A stretch of DNA of 14,595 bases from Spirochaetaceae bacterium (GTDB lineage: Bacteria > Spirochaetota > Spirochaetia > Treponematales > Breznakiellaceae). The DNA is taken from assembly GCA_031275595.1 (NCBI GenBank), contig JAISOO010000049.1:1-14595 (forward strand). The letters run 5' to 3'. The first letter of the stretch is position 1, and each line of letters begins with the position of its first letter. Shown piece after piece: positions 6,198-12,422 of the stretch. The position numbers were made by a program, and so were the translations under genes. The notes beneath the pieces are model-generated. The model made no database searches. It saw only the letters and a program-made list of their open reading frames with translations, and had not been told where the DNA came from.

Positions 6198-7033
6198 CGG
6201 CCGTATTTAATCCATTCCGCCGGCTCTTCAACCCTGGGTATCAATTCCAGGACCTCCTCCCCCTCGTACCGTACCCTGGTTTCAATCCTTTTCCCCCGAA
6301 GCAGGCCGCCGTTTTCATAAAGCTGAAATTCCCACCGCATCGGTTCCGCTTCGGCGCTCAACCGTCTTGCCACCTGGTAGGGCAGGGGATGATAAAACCG
6401 TTCCGTGTTCGGAGAATCTTGAAACACCGTAAGGACATTGTTTTCGATACTATAGGTAAGGTTCATCTGGGCGCCGGAAGTAAAGATCGCCGTCCCGCCC
6501 ATATTCCGCCTGAGCCGGACCAACTGTATCGCCGCGTCTCCCCGCCAGGTGCCGGCGAGTTTGTTCACCGTAAGTTGTTCCGGGGGGGTTGTTTCGATTC
6601 TTTCCGGTTCGGACCTGAGGTCAAAGGCCGAGACCACCAGGGAACGGGCTTTTAAGGCAAGATCGCTTAAGGTCTTATGAATGGAGGTATACAAAACCCG
6701 GTCGCCGGTACTTTGTTTATAAAATTCCAGCATGAGGATCCGGTTTTCCCCTTCCCGGATGATACTTCCCGAAAGGATGTACTCCGGATGCCGAAAAAGT
6801 CCCGAATCATAGGCGGCGTCCATCGTAATGGCCGGATCGAGGAAGACCACATCGGTGCCCAGGTCTCCCATATAGGATTGGATTAACGATTCAATGATCC
6901 CCGCTTCATCTATGGGGATACCCTGTACGGTGAAGGGCATGATTGCTACCAGCGGTTTAGCTTCCTGGGCATAAAGCAGGGGAGGAAAAAAAATAAAAAA
7001 CATCCAAATATAAAACTTTTTTCTTCTCGTCAT
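6194..7033 (-). CDS. Secreted protein with signal peptide and TolB-N/CsgG-like N-terminal domain, function unknown (279 aa)
   Basis: The N-terminus MTRRKKFYIWMFFIFFPP has the charge and hydrophobic core of a signal peptide, with a likely signal peptidase I site after LYA (A22, before Gln23). No lipobox Cys is present. Residues 26-60 (KPLVAIMPFTVQG, then a helix) recall the N-terminal alpha/beta domain of TolB or CsgG-type envelope proteins; this is a resemblance, not a firm match. From about 150 on, beta-rich segments follow (AGTWRGDAAIQLVRL, MRWEFQLYENGGL) that suggest a lipocalin-like or other barrel. It is probably periplasmic. It lies downstream of smpB but has its own extended -10 promoter right before the ATG and no SD, so a near-leaderless transcript is likely. 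Its stop overlaps that of the convergent FtsB-like gene by 4 nt. Confidence 0.75.
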   Translation of the reverse strand: MTRRKKFYIWMFFIFFPPLLYAQEAKPLVAIMPFTVQGIPIDEAGIIESLIQSYMGDLGTDVVFLDPAITMDAAYDSGLFRHPEYILSGSIIREGENRILMLEFYKQSTGDRVLYTSIHKTLSDLALKARSLVVSAFDLRSEPERIETTPPEQLTVNKLAGTWRGDAAIQLVRLRRNMGGTAIFTSGAQMNLTYSIENNVLTVFQDSPNTERFYHPLPYQVARRLSAEAEPMRWEFQLYENGGLLRGKRIETRVRYEGEEVLELIPRVEEPAEWIKYGR

Positions 7034-7041
7034 ATGTTATA

Positions 7042-7050
7042 ATTATATCA
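7042..7050 (-). promoter_or_regulatory. Extended -10 promoter of the secreted protein gene, near-leaderless
   Basis: On the minus strand TGATATAAT (7050-7042) is a perfect extended -10 (TG-N-TATAAT). Only 8 nt separate it from the ATG at 7033, so transcription would start about 0-2 nt before the start codon. No good -35 is visible, which an extended -10 can tolerate, and no SD is present. Confidence 0.6.
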
Positions 7051-7101
7051 CAAAATTTTCAAAAAACACGAAAAGTTAAAAAAAATTACGATTTACCTGC
7101 C

Positions 7102-7145
7102 GGGGGGACTTTTAATCCTTGACCCCCCCTTAAAATGGGCGGGGG
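7102..7145. other. Overlapping G6/C7/G5 hairpins after smpB
   Basis: A G6 tract (7102-7107), a C7 tract (7123-7129) and a G3-C-G5 tract (7137-7145) allow two mutually exclusive hairpins with the C-rich middle. On the minus strand (smpB direction) a T8 run follows only about 15 nt beyond the last stem, so this is not a classical intrinsic terminator. It may slow or end smpB transcription before the next promoter. Confidence 0.3.
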
Positions 7146-7146
7146 T

Positions 7147-7608
7147 TTAATGGAGCCGTTCCCGAAATTCCCGGGACACTTCCCGTTTTATATCCCGTTC
7201 CCGAATATCCGCCCGTTTGTCATAGGCTTTTTTCCCCTTACAGAGTCCCAATGCTACCTTAACCCGGCTGTTTTTAAAATAGAACGAAAGGGGAATCAGG
7301 GTATACCCCTTTTCCTCGACCTTGCGGTTTATCCGTTTTATTTCTTCTTTATGGAGGAGCAGCCGTTTCTTCCGGTCCGGATCGTGGTTAAAAATGGAAG
7401 AATAGGGGTTTTCGGCTATCCTCAAGGAACGGAGCCAGACTTCGCCCCCAATCACTTCCGCCCAGGCATCGGGGAAGGATATTTTCCCGTCCCGAAGGGA
7501 CTTAACCTCGGTTCCTAAAAGCTCTATCCCGCATTCGTATTGATCATCCACAGTATAATCGTACCGGGCCTTGCGATTCAAGGCGATGATTTTGATCCCC
7601 TCACTCAT
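7147..7608 (-). CDS. smpB: SsrA-binding protein SmpB
   Basis: The 153-residue protein has usual SmpB length and all its hallmarks: an N-terminal KIIALNRKARYDYTV segment, then GIELLGTEVKSLRDGK (the signature oligonucleotide-binding strand), DAWAEV, then YSSIFNHDPDRKKRLLLHK, then the loop KGYTLIPLSFYFKN-RVK. It ends in a basic tail, KAYDKRADIRERDIKRE, which binds in the decoding centre. SmpB binds tmRNA (ssrA) and delivers it to stalled ribosomes in trans-translation. ATG and the upstream stop overlap as ATGA with the SUMF1-like gene, implying coupling; a GGGGA sits a few nt before the start. It is probably transcribed from the strong promoter at 9137-9108. No ssrA gene was seen in the window. 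Confidence 0.97.
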   Translation of the reverse strand: MSEGIKIIALNRKARYDYTVDDQYECGIELLGTEVKSLRDGKISFPDAWAEVIGGEVWLRSLRIAENPYSSIFNHDPDRKKRLLLHKEEIKRINRKVEEKGYTLIPLSFYFKNSRVKVALGLCKGKKAYDKRADIRERDIKREVSREFRERLH

Positions 7609-9101
7609 GGCGTTCCCCGGGGGGCAATAACCGGTCTAAATGAAACAAAGGGCGAACAGGATGAAGGGGGGAGAGAAGCCCTGGTTTCGGTATCCACGGT
7701 GAGGGGGGTACTTACCCAGGAACCGCCCTTCACCGGTCTTTCCGGGGAGCTTATATCCCGGATTATTTCCTCCGCCGCCGGGAAGAAGGGGAGGGGGGCA
7801 AAGGGATCCCCGCACCACTCCCACAAGCCGCCGGGCATATCCAGGGGAAAGTCCCCCTGCTGACCAAGCTTTGCCGCGTATTCCCATTCCGCCTCCGTGG
7901 GAAGCCGTACCTCATAGGATGCCAGGGCGGAGGGAAGAAACCGGGAGAACCATAAACAATAGGCCTGGGCCGCGTGCCAGGAAACTCCGGGAACCGTGGG
8001 ATAAGGATAGGAGGGATTATCCGCGGGGAGGAGATAATCCGCATTGACCAATCCCCGTTTCATCAAAGCCTGGGTGTTTTCCGCCCGCCATTCCGGCTGA
8101 TCCGTCAGAAAGGCATCCCAGGCTTCGGTACTTACCTCGGCGGCGGCAATCCAGAAGTTTCCGACGGTTGTGGAATGGGGGAAAGGGGTTCCTTGCACCA
8201 GGGTCCCGCCGGTCAGCTCCCTGAAGCTCAGGGCGCCTATTTCCAGGGTTTCCCCCAAGCTCCCCCCTGGGGAGGAGGAGAACCCTAAGGCCGCGGCCCC
8301 TTCCTGGTCCTTTTGGTACCAGGGGGAATCAACCAGGATATCCGCCGCCTCCGGGGGCAGTATCGTCCCGAGCCATGCCGCGGCGCCCGGGGTTTCGGCC
8401 AGATAGGCCAGGATCTCTTCAGCGGAACGGAGTATGGTTACCGGTGAAGGGGATAAGCCCTCGTTATCTATGAGAAATTTAGCCCGCAGGAGATCCCGAA
8501 GGGCCCCCTTCGTGGAGGTAAACCGGAGGGAGGCCTTGAGAATTTCATTGAATTTTTTATGGATCCGGGGATCTGTCCCCGCGGGTCCCGCCCGGTATGC
8601 CCCCTCGGAAAGGCTCAGCGGGATCTGAAACGCCGCGGTCGGTTCCCCCGCGAAGGACCATTCGGCGTAATCCGCGGCCCCCAGGGTTAGGACCGCCCCG
8701 GGGTTATCGCTTTGAAGTTTTCCGGTGATAGATTCTTTATGGGGAAAGAGGGCCGAAGCGAAGATCCTGCCGGGGATATCCCGTTCTATCCGGTTGGATT
8801 GGAATCCGGGCAGGACCAATTCAATCACCCGCCTTCCCCGGGGTATAAAGATCTCGCAGGGGGTGGTCCCCAGGGTTACCCCGTCTACCCGGACCGCCGC
8901 CCCCCATGGTTCGGAATTGAGGACCGCCAGGCTGCCGGGCTTGGTAAGCCCCGGATATATCAGAACAAAAAAGAGGATCAACGCAAGGATAAGGGCATAG
9001 AGGATGGTTAAATAGATCCCCGGCCTTATACCCAAAATGGGGGCAAGCCGAACCTGATCCTCGGCGTTTGCTTCCTCAGGGACGTTTTTTTTTTCGAACA
9101 T
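7605..9101 (-). CDS. Membrane-anchored PEGA plus SUMF1/FGE-sulfatase-like domain protein (498 aa), probably non-catalytic
   Basis: Counting from the ATG at 9101: a cytoplasmic N-terminus of about 27 residues, one transmembrane helix (about 28-52), a PEGA-like domain (about 56-100, with AAVRVDGVTLGTTPCEIFIP and GRRVIELVLPGF), a middle region without recognisable domain, and a C-terminal SUMF1/FGE-like domain (about 297-491). The last shows VPGVSWHAAQAYCLWFS, RLPTEAEWEYAA, GGLWEWCGDPF, VKGGSW and a final SFRPV. The Cys pair that formylglycine-generating enzymes carry just after GGS is absent (VSTPLTV there), so it is likely a binding or structural version of the fold. Topology places both domains in the periplasm. 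An in-frame TTG at 9137 exists but lies inside the promoter and has no SD, so ATG 9101 is preferred. It is the first gene of an operon with smpB. Confidence 0.85.
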   Translation of the reverse strand: MFEKKNVPEEANAEDQVRLAPILGIRPGIYLTILYALILALILFFVLIYPGLTKPGSLAVLNSEPWGAAVRVDGVTLGTTPCEIFIPRGRRVIELVLPGFQSNRIERDIPGRIFASALFPHKESITGKLQSDNPGAVLTLGAADYAEWSFAGEPTAAFQIPLSLSEGAYRAGPAGTDPRIHKKFNEILKASLRFTSTKGALRDLLRAKFLIDNEGLSPSPVTILRSAEEILAYLAETPGAAAWLGTILPPEAADILVDSPWYQKDQEGAAALGFSSSPGGSLGETLEIGALSFRELTGGTLVQGTPFPHSTTVGNFWIAAAEVSTEAWDAFLTDQPEWRAENTQALMKRGLVNADYLLPADNPSYPYPTVPGVSWHAAQAYCLWFSRFLPSALASYEVRLPTEAEWEYAAKLGQQGDFPLDMPGGLWEWCGDPFAPLPFFPAAEEIIRDISSPERPVKGGSWVSTPLTVDTETRASLPPSSCSPFVSFRPVIAPRGTP

Positions 9102-9107
9102 GGCGGC

Positions 9108-9137
9108 ATTATAGGACGCTCGTTCATGTCTTGTCAA
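9108..9137 (-). promoter_or_regulatory. Consensus sigma70 promoter with start codon at predicted +1 (leaderless)
   Basis: On the minus strand TTGACA (9137-9132) and TATAAT (9113-9108) are both perfect consensus hexamers, 18 nt apart. The next six bases are GCCGCC and the seventh is the A of ATG 9101, so the expected +1 coincides with the start codon. No SD exists. On the plus strand an overlapping TTGTCA (9131-9136) stands 17 nt before a weak TG-A-TAAGTT (9151-9159), a possible divergent promoter for lepB whose start at about 9166-9168 would also be at or next to the ATG. Confidence 0.8.
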
Positions 9138-9167
9138 CGATGGGACTTCGTGATAAGTTTTTTATAC

Positions 9168-10151
9168 ATGGCAGATAAGACGTTTTTTTTCGATCAGGTT
9201 CAGGAATTTACCGAAACCTATCTCAGCCGCAGGCGCAGGATCCGGCGGCTCAAAAGGGAAAGGCAAAAGAAAAAAAATCCCCTTCTGGATTGGATTGAAG
9301 CCTTTTTATGGGCCGCCGGGGTGGTACTCCTCATCAACCAGTACCTGTTACAAGCCTATCAGATCCCGTCGGGTTCCATGATAGATACCCTCCTTATCGG
9401 GGATCGGATTTTCGTCAATAAGATCCTCTACGGCCCTGAATTGCTTCCGGGGTTGGGGAAAGTCCCCAGTCCCATAAAACCGAAACGAAACGATATTATT
9501 ATATTTGAAAATCCTTCGTACATTTCCCGGGGGCCCGCTTTTGATATTGCCCAGCGGATCATCTATATGCTTACCCTGTCTTTTGTTGACATTGACCGGG
9601 ATGAAGCCGGGGAACCCAAGGCCCATTTCCTTATAAAACGGGCGGTGGGGGTGGCCGGGGACCGGTTCATTATGGACAAGGGGGAATTTCGGATCCGTTT
9701 TGCCGGGGAAGACCGGTGGGTTACGGAACGGGAATACGCGGCGGCCCGGAATTTTAACTACCACATTAGCCGGCTGATGGAACCATCGGATTATCCGTCC
9801 TTGGCGGCGGCGGGAAAATTCACCGCCTATACTAACCTGGGATTGACCCCTCCGGAACACCTCAGCGCCGCCGCCGCTGCCCGCGACTGGTCTTACCCTG
9901 ATTATCTTTATCATGAGCAGTGCCGGCTGGAATTACTCCGGGCCGCCCACCCTGAGGACGAGCGTTATGGTTTAGCCCTGGCCCGGTATATTCAGGGATG
10001 GTATATTCCCGAGGGCAGGATCTTCCCCCTGGGGGACAATCGGGATAATTCCCGGGATGGGCGGTATTTTAATCCGGTCCGGCTGTCCAAGGTCTTGGGC
10101 AAGGGTTCTGTCATTTATTGGCCGCTGCGGCGGATAGGGTTAATACGGTGA
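9168..10151 (+). CDS. lepB: Signal peptidase I
   Basis: Cleaves signal peptides from exported proteins at the outer face of the inner membrane. Numbering from ATG 9168 (327 aa): a basic N-terminus with a SRRRRIRRLKRERQKKK stretch (about 20-36), a membrane helix (about 42-63), then box B, IPSGSM, with the nucleophile Ser70. Next comes GDRIFVNK, box D with FLIKRAVGVAGD (general base Lys157), a long insert (about 175-275) and box E LGDNRDNSRDGRYF (about 288-301). All catalytic boxes are intact. Length is similar to E. coli LepB, the large insert replacing the usual second beta domain. An alternative ATG at 9126 has an AGGA 9 nt upstream and would add 14 residues; I prefer 9168 because it fits the shared divergent promoter, but this is open. 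It begins an operon with a lepB-like paralogue and hemW. Confidence 0.9.
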   Translation: MADKTFFFDQVQEFTETYLSRRRRIRRLKRERQKKKNPLLDWIEAFLWAAGVVLLINQYLLQAYQIPSGSMIDTLLIGDRIFVNKILYGPELLPGLGKVPSPIKPKRNDIIIFENPSYISRGPAFDIAQRIIYMLTLSFVDIDRDEAGEPKAHFLIKRAVGVAGDRFIMDKGEFRIRFAGEDRWVTEREYAAARNFNYHISRLMEPSDYPSLAAAGKFTAYTNLGLTPPEHLSAAAAARDWSYPDYLYHEQCRLELLRAAHPEDERYGLALARYIQGWYIPEGRIFPLGDNRDNSRDGRYFNPVRLSKVLGKGSVIYWPLRRIGLIR

Positions 10152-10170
10152 CCGGGTAAGGAACCAGGAT

Positions 10171-10899
10171 ATGTTTAATAAATGGCGCAAATATTCTTAT
10201 GCCGCTCAAAAAAGCCAGTGGGTTTTTATCCGCTGGATGCTTATAGGGATTACGGCTTTTTTTCTCCTGTATAATCTGATAACGGTTTTTTTCTTTTCCA
10301 TGTGGGTTCTGGAAAATGAAACCATGCTGCCCGGACTCCACCGGGGGGATCGCCTGATCCTTTCTTCCTTTGGATTTAACCGCTTGATCCTCCAAAAGGC
10401 ATGGACCAGCCGGTCCATCCCCTTCCGCAGGGGCAACATCGTTTTGGTGGATACGGCGTTGAAAGAAGAGAAACACCTACTTACCGGTTTTGGGGACGCC
10501 CTGGTCAGATTTTTTACCGCCCAACAGGCGGATGCCGCCGAGGGGGGGGAACATATTTTTGTAAAGCGGGTAATAGCCCTGCCGGGGGACGAAATATCCA
10601 TGACCCAATTTGTGCTGCGGGTAAAGCCTCGGAACGAGACCTATAGTTATACCGAATTTGAATTATCCGACCGGCCCTATGATATCACCATCCCCCAGGT
10701 ATCCGCGCTGTGGGACGCGTCCATCCCCTTTTCAGGAAATATGGACCCCATGGTTTTGGGGGATGACGAGTGTTTTGTCCTTTCCGATGATCGGAGCAAT
10801 ACCAACGATTCCCGGACCTGGGGGCCTGTTTCCACAGCCCTTATCTCCGGGAGGGTCCTTTTCCGGTATTGGCCCCTGAACCGTCTTGGCCGGCCTTGA
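10171..10899 (+). CDS. Signal peptidase I-like paralogue with Thr in place of the nucleophile Ser
   Basis: The 242-residue protein has an N-terminal membrane helix (about 21-44) and an S26-type peptidase layout. At box B it reads ENETMLPGLHRGDRLI, where active enzymes have SGSMxPTLxxGD. The residue at the catalytic Ser position is Thr51. The general base is kept in FVKRVIALPGDE (Lys132). Box E reads LSDDRSNTNDSR (204-215) instead of GDNRxxSxDSR, so its first Gly is Ser and its Asn is Asp. The gene starts 19 nt after lepB with AAGGA upstream, and its 3' end overlaps hemW by 14 nt. It may be a Thr-nucleophile variant, an enzyme with special substrates, or an inactive partner of LepB. The fold assignment is solid; activity is not known. 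Confidence 0.8.
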   Translation: MFNKWRKYSYAAQKSQWVFIRWMLIGITAFFLLYNLITVFFFSMWVLENETMLPGLHRGDRLILSSFGFNRLILQKAWTSRSIPFRRGNIVLVDTALKEEKHLLTGFGDALVRFFTAQQADAAEGGEHIFVKRVIALPGDEISMTQFVLRVKPRNETYSYTEFELSDRPYDITIPQVSALWDASIPFSGNMDPMVLGDDECFVLSDDRSNTNDSRTWGPVSTALISGRVLFRYWPLNRLGRP

Positions 10900-12106
10900 G
10901 GGGCCCTGTTCCCTTTATATCCACCTTCCCTTCTGCGCCGGGATCTGTGATTATTGCGATTTTTATTCTATTCCTGTTGCGGGGGGGGATCCCTGGCTTG
11001 ACCGGTATGTGGACGCCCTTCTGGCTGACGCGGAATATGCCCTGGCCGCTTTCGGTATCCGCCGGGTTCCTACCCTGTACATAGGCGGGGGGACCCCTTC
11101 CCTGCTGGGAGGGCGCCGGATAGCCAGTCTCCTTGCCGGCCTGGGTTCCCTTTTGCCGAATCCTCCCCGGGAGATCACGGTGGAGGCAAACCCCGAGTCA
11201 GCCGGCGGGTCCTTTCTGGAAGCCTGCCAAAGGGGGGGGGTAACGCGGCTCAGCCTGGGGGTCCAGACCTTCCACGAGCCCTCCCGCCGGCTGGTCCACC
11301 GGGTAGGGGAGGGGGCGCTGCTTCCGGAACGGCTCCGTTTAGTCCGGGAATACTTCGGCGCCGCCTTTTCCGTTGACCTTATCACCGGGCTTCCCCGCCA
11401 GAACCGGACGGCGCTGCAAGGGGACCTGGAGAAGCTCCGGGCATTTGCCCCCGGTCATATTTCCCTCTACGCCCTTACTCCCGAGGCCGGGACCCCCTTG
11501 ACAACGGACCCCCGGTTTAAGACCCTCCTTCCCCCGGCGGACGAGGCGGACCGGCTCTGGCTTAACGGCCGGGACACCCTGGAACGGGCGGGGTATGGTC
11601 AGTACGAGGTTTCCAATTTCGCCCTGCCGGGGCAGGAATCGCTCCATAATATCCGGTACTGGCGAATGGAGAACTGGCTCGGCTTGGGGCCCGCCGCCTC
11701 AGGGACGCTTATCGATGACCGGGCGGGCCGGGGGACCCGTTATACGGTCGCGGCGGATGTGGAGGCCTACCTCAACGCCCCGGTCAGGGCCCGGGCCCCC
11801 GTTCCTTCCCCGCTCCGGGGGGGCCTGGTTTCCGTGGAAGATCTGGACCCCCTGACCCTGATGAAGGAAACCTGCCTCATGGGATTCCGTTCTATCGAAG
11901 GCCCGGATCCCGGGCTTTTTACCCGGCGCTTTGGCAGGGATATGGGGGAGTGTATTCCCCAAACCCTCGCCCGGTGGCGGGATCGGGGGCTTGTGCGGCC
12001 GGACAAAACCGCCCTTACCCGGGAAGGGCTGCTGTTTCTGGATCCTTTTTTGGCGGATTGTTTTGAGGAATTGGAACATACAGAGCCATCCCCAAAATCC
12101 GGTTAA
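10886..12106 (+). CDS. hemW: Radical SAM protein HemW (formerly oxygen-independent coproporphyrinogen oxidase-like)
   Basis: The 406-residue protein carries the radical SAM cluster motif CAGICDYCDF (Cys17, Cys21, Cys24). The Cys-Asp-Phe ending is typical of HemW, unlike true HemN, which has a further Cys. Further HemW landmarks are LYIGGGTPSLL (64-74), VEANPES (99-105), RLSLGVQTF (121-129), VDLITGLP (163-170), GYGQYEVSNFA (236-246) and HNIRYW (254-259). HemW is a heme chaperone, not a coproporphyrinogen oxidase. Where the family usually has a GAHS-type segment, this one has GLGPAASG (266-273). The start is TTG 10886, the first possible start after an in-frame TGA at 10877, and it overlaps the lepB-like gene by 14 nt. 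C-terminal winged-helix region (about 320-400) is present. Two G homopolymers (10981-10988, 11232-11240) are in frame. Confidence 0.92.
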   Translation: MAGLEGPCSLYIHLPFCAGICDYCDFYSIPVAGGDPWLDRYVDALLADAEYALAAFGIRRVPTLYIGGGTPSLLGGRRIASLLAGLGSLLPNPPREITVEANPESAGGSFLEACQRGGVTRLSLGVQTFHEPSRRLVHRVGEGALLPERLRLVREYFGAAFSVDLITGLPRQNRTALQGDLEKLRAFAPGHISLYALTPEAGTPLTTDPRFKTLLPPADEADRLWLNGRDTLERAGYGQYEVSNFALPGQESLHNIRYWRMENWLGLGPAASGTLIDDRAGRGTRYTVAADVEAYLNAPVRARAPVPSPLRGGLVSVEDLDPLTLMKETCLMGFRSIEGPDPGLFTRRFGRDMGECIPQTLARWRDRGLVRPDKTALTREGLLFLDPFLADCFEELEHTEPSPKSG

Positions 12107-12240
12107 GATGGGAGCCGCCGCCCTTCCAGAAAGCCCCTAGGAGCCTCCCCACTGGTGGAATATTCGCTCAGGCGCCTTTCATGCAAAAATTCCCGATTGT
12201 CGGGGCTCCGCGAACCTTCGGTTCGAATGCAGTTTGTAGG
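12107..12240. other. Intergenic stretch after hemW with small hairpins, no gene
   Basis: No coding sequence is supported. It holds CCCGA-TTG-TCGGG (12192-12204) and a perfect CGAACC-TTC-GGTTCG hairpin (12211-12225). AAAAATTC occurs at 12185-12192 and again at 12245-12252. GCAGTTTGT (12229-12237) is the left half of an inverted repeat whose right half reaches the hrpA stop codon. Confidence 0.45.
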
Positions 12241-12395
12241 GTATAAAAATTCGAGGCTTTCCCAAAACTTCAGTTTTTGGGAAAGCTACCCTGAATTTCC
12301 CTGAAAAAGCGGGCTTTAGACCGCTTTTTCCCAAGCTTTTCCGAAAACCAACCGGGTTTTGGGAAAAGCTCATTCACTTTTGTGAATTTTTATAC
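12241..12395 (+). repeat. Dispersed palindromic element, copy B (three hairpins, 12-bp outer inverted repeat)
   Basis: The core 12255-12371 is an inverted copy of 5511-5627 (101 of 117 identical, no gaps). Hairpins in order: P1 12256-12286 (14-bp stem plus one bulge; all 31 nt identical to copy A), P2 12303-12330 (10-bp perfect stem GAAAAAGCGG/CCGCTTTTTC) and P3 12334-12370 (14 of 15 bp). Around the core, GTATAAAAATTC (12241-12252) and GAATTTTTATAC (12384-12395) form a perfect 12-bp inverted repeat. A small ATTCAC-TTTT-GTGAAT hairpin (12372-12387) lies inside the right side. The element sits between the convergent hemW and hrpA. Confidence 0.85.
12303..12330. terminator. Possible bidirectional intrinsic terminator (hairpin P2 of copy B)
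   Basis: The stem GAAAAAGCGG/CCGCTTTTTC has A5 on one side and T5 on the other, the usual form of a weak bidirectional Rho-independent terminator. That suits its place between convergent hemW and hrpA. The GC part of the stem is only four pairs. The same hairpin occurs in copy A between divergent genes, so termination may not be its main role. Confidence 0.4.
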
Positions 12396-12422
12396 GATTT
12401 TGCGCTGAAGCGCAACAAACTG

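Noticed and set aside
7102..7145. G-quadruplex in the G-rich sequence after smpB
   Set aside because: Only two or three G tracts are on one strand, separated by a C7 tract that would pair with them; hairpins are more likely.
9101..9137. TTG at 9137 as start of the PEGA/SUMF1-like protein (12 more residues)
   Set aside because: The added codons are the promoter itself (-35 to -10), there is no SD, and the ATG at 9101 fits the predicted transcription start.
9348..9914. Minus-strand open frame of 188 codons opposite lepB
   Set aside because: lepB has all catalytic boxes in the opposite frame; the antisense product has no recognisable features.
12256..12286. Hairpin P1 as the intrinsic terminator of hemW
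   Set aside because: The stem is long but no T-run follows it; P2 further on is the better, still weak, candidate.
12179..12373. Minus-strand open frame of 64 codons across the repeat between hemW and hrpA
   Set aside because: It runs through hairpin arms in the orientation opposite to the similar open frame of copy A, has no SD and is best explained by the palindromic sequence.
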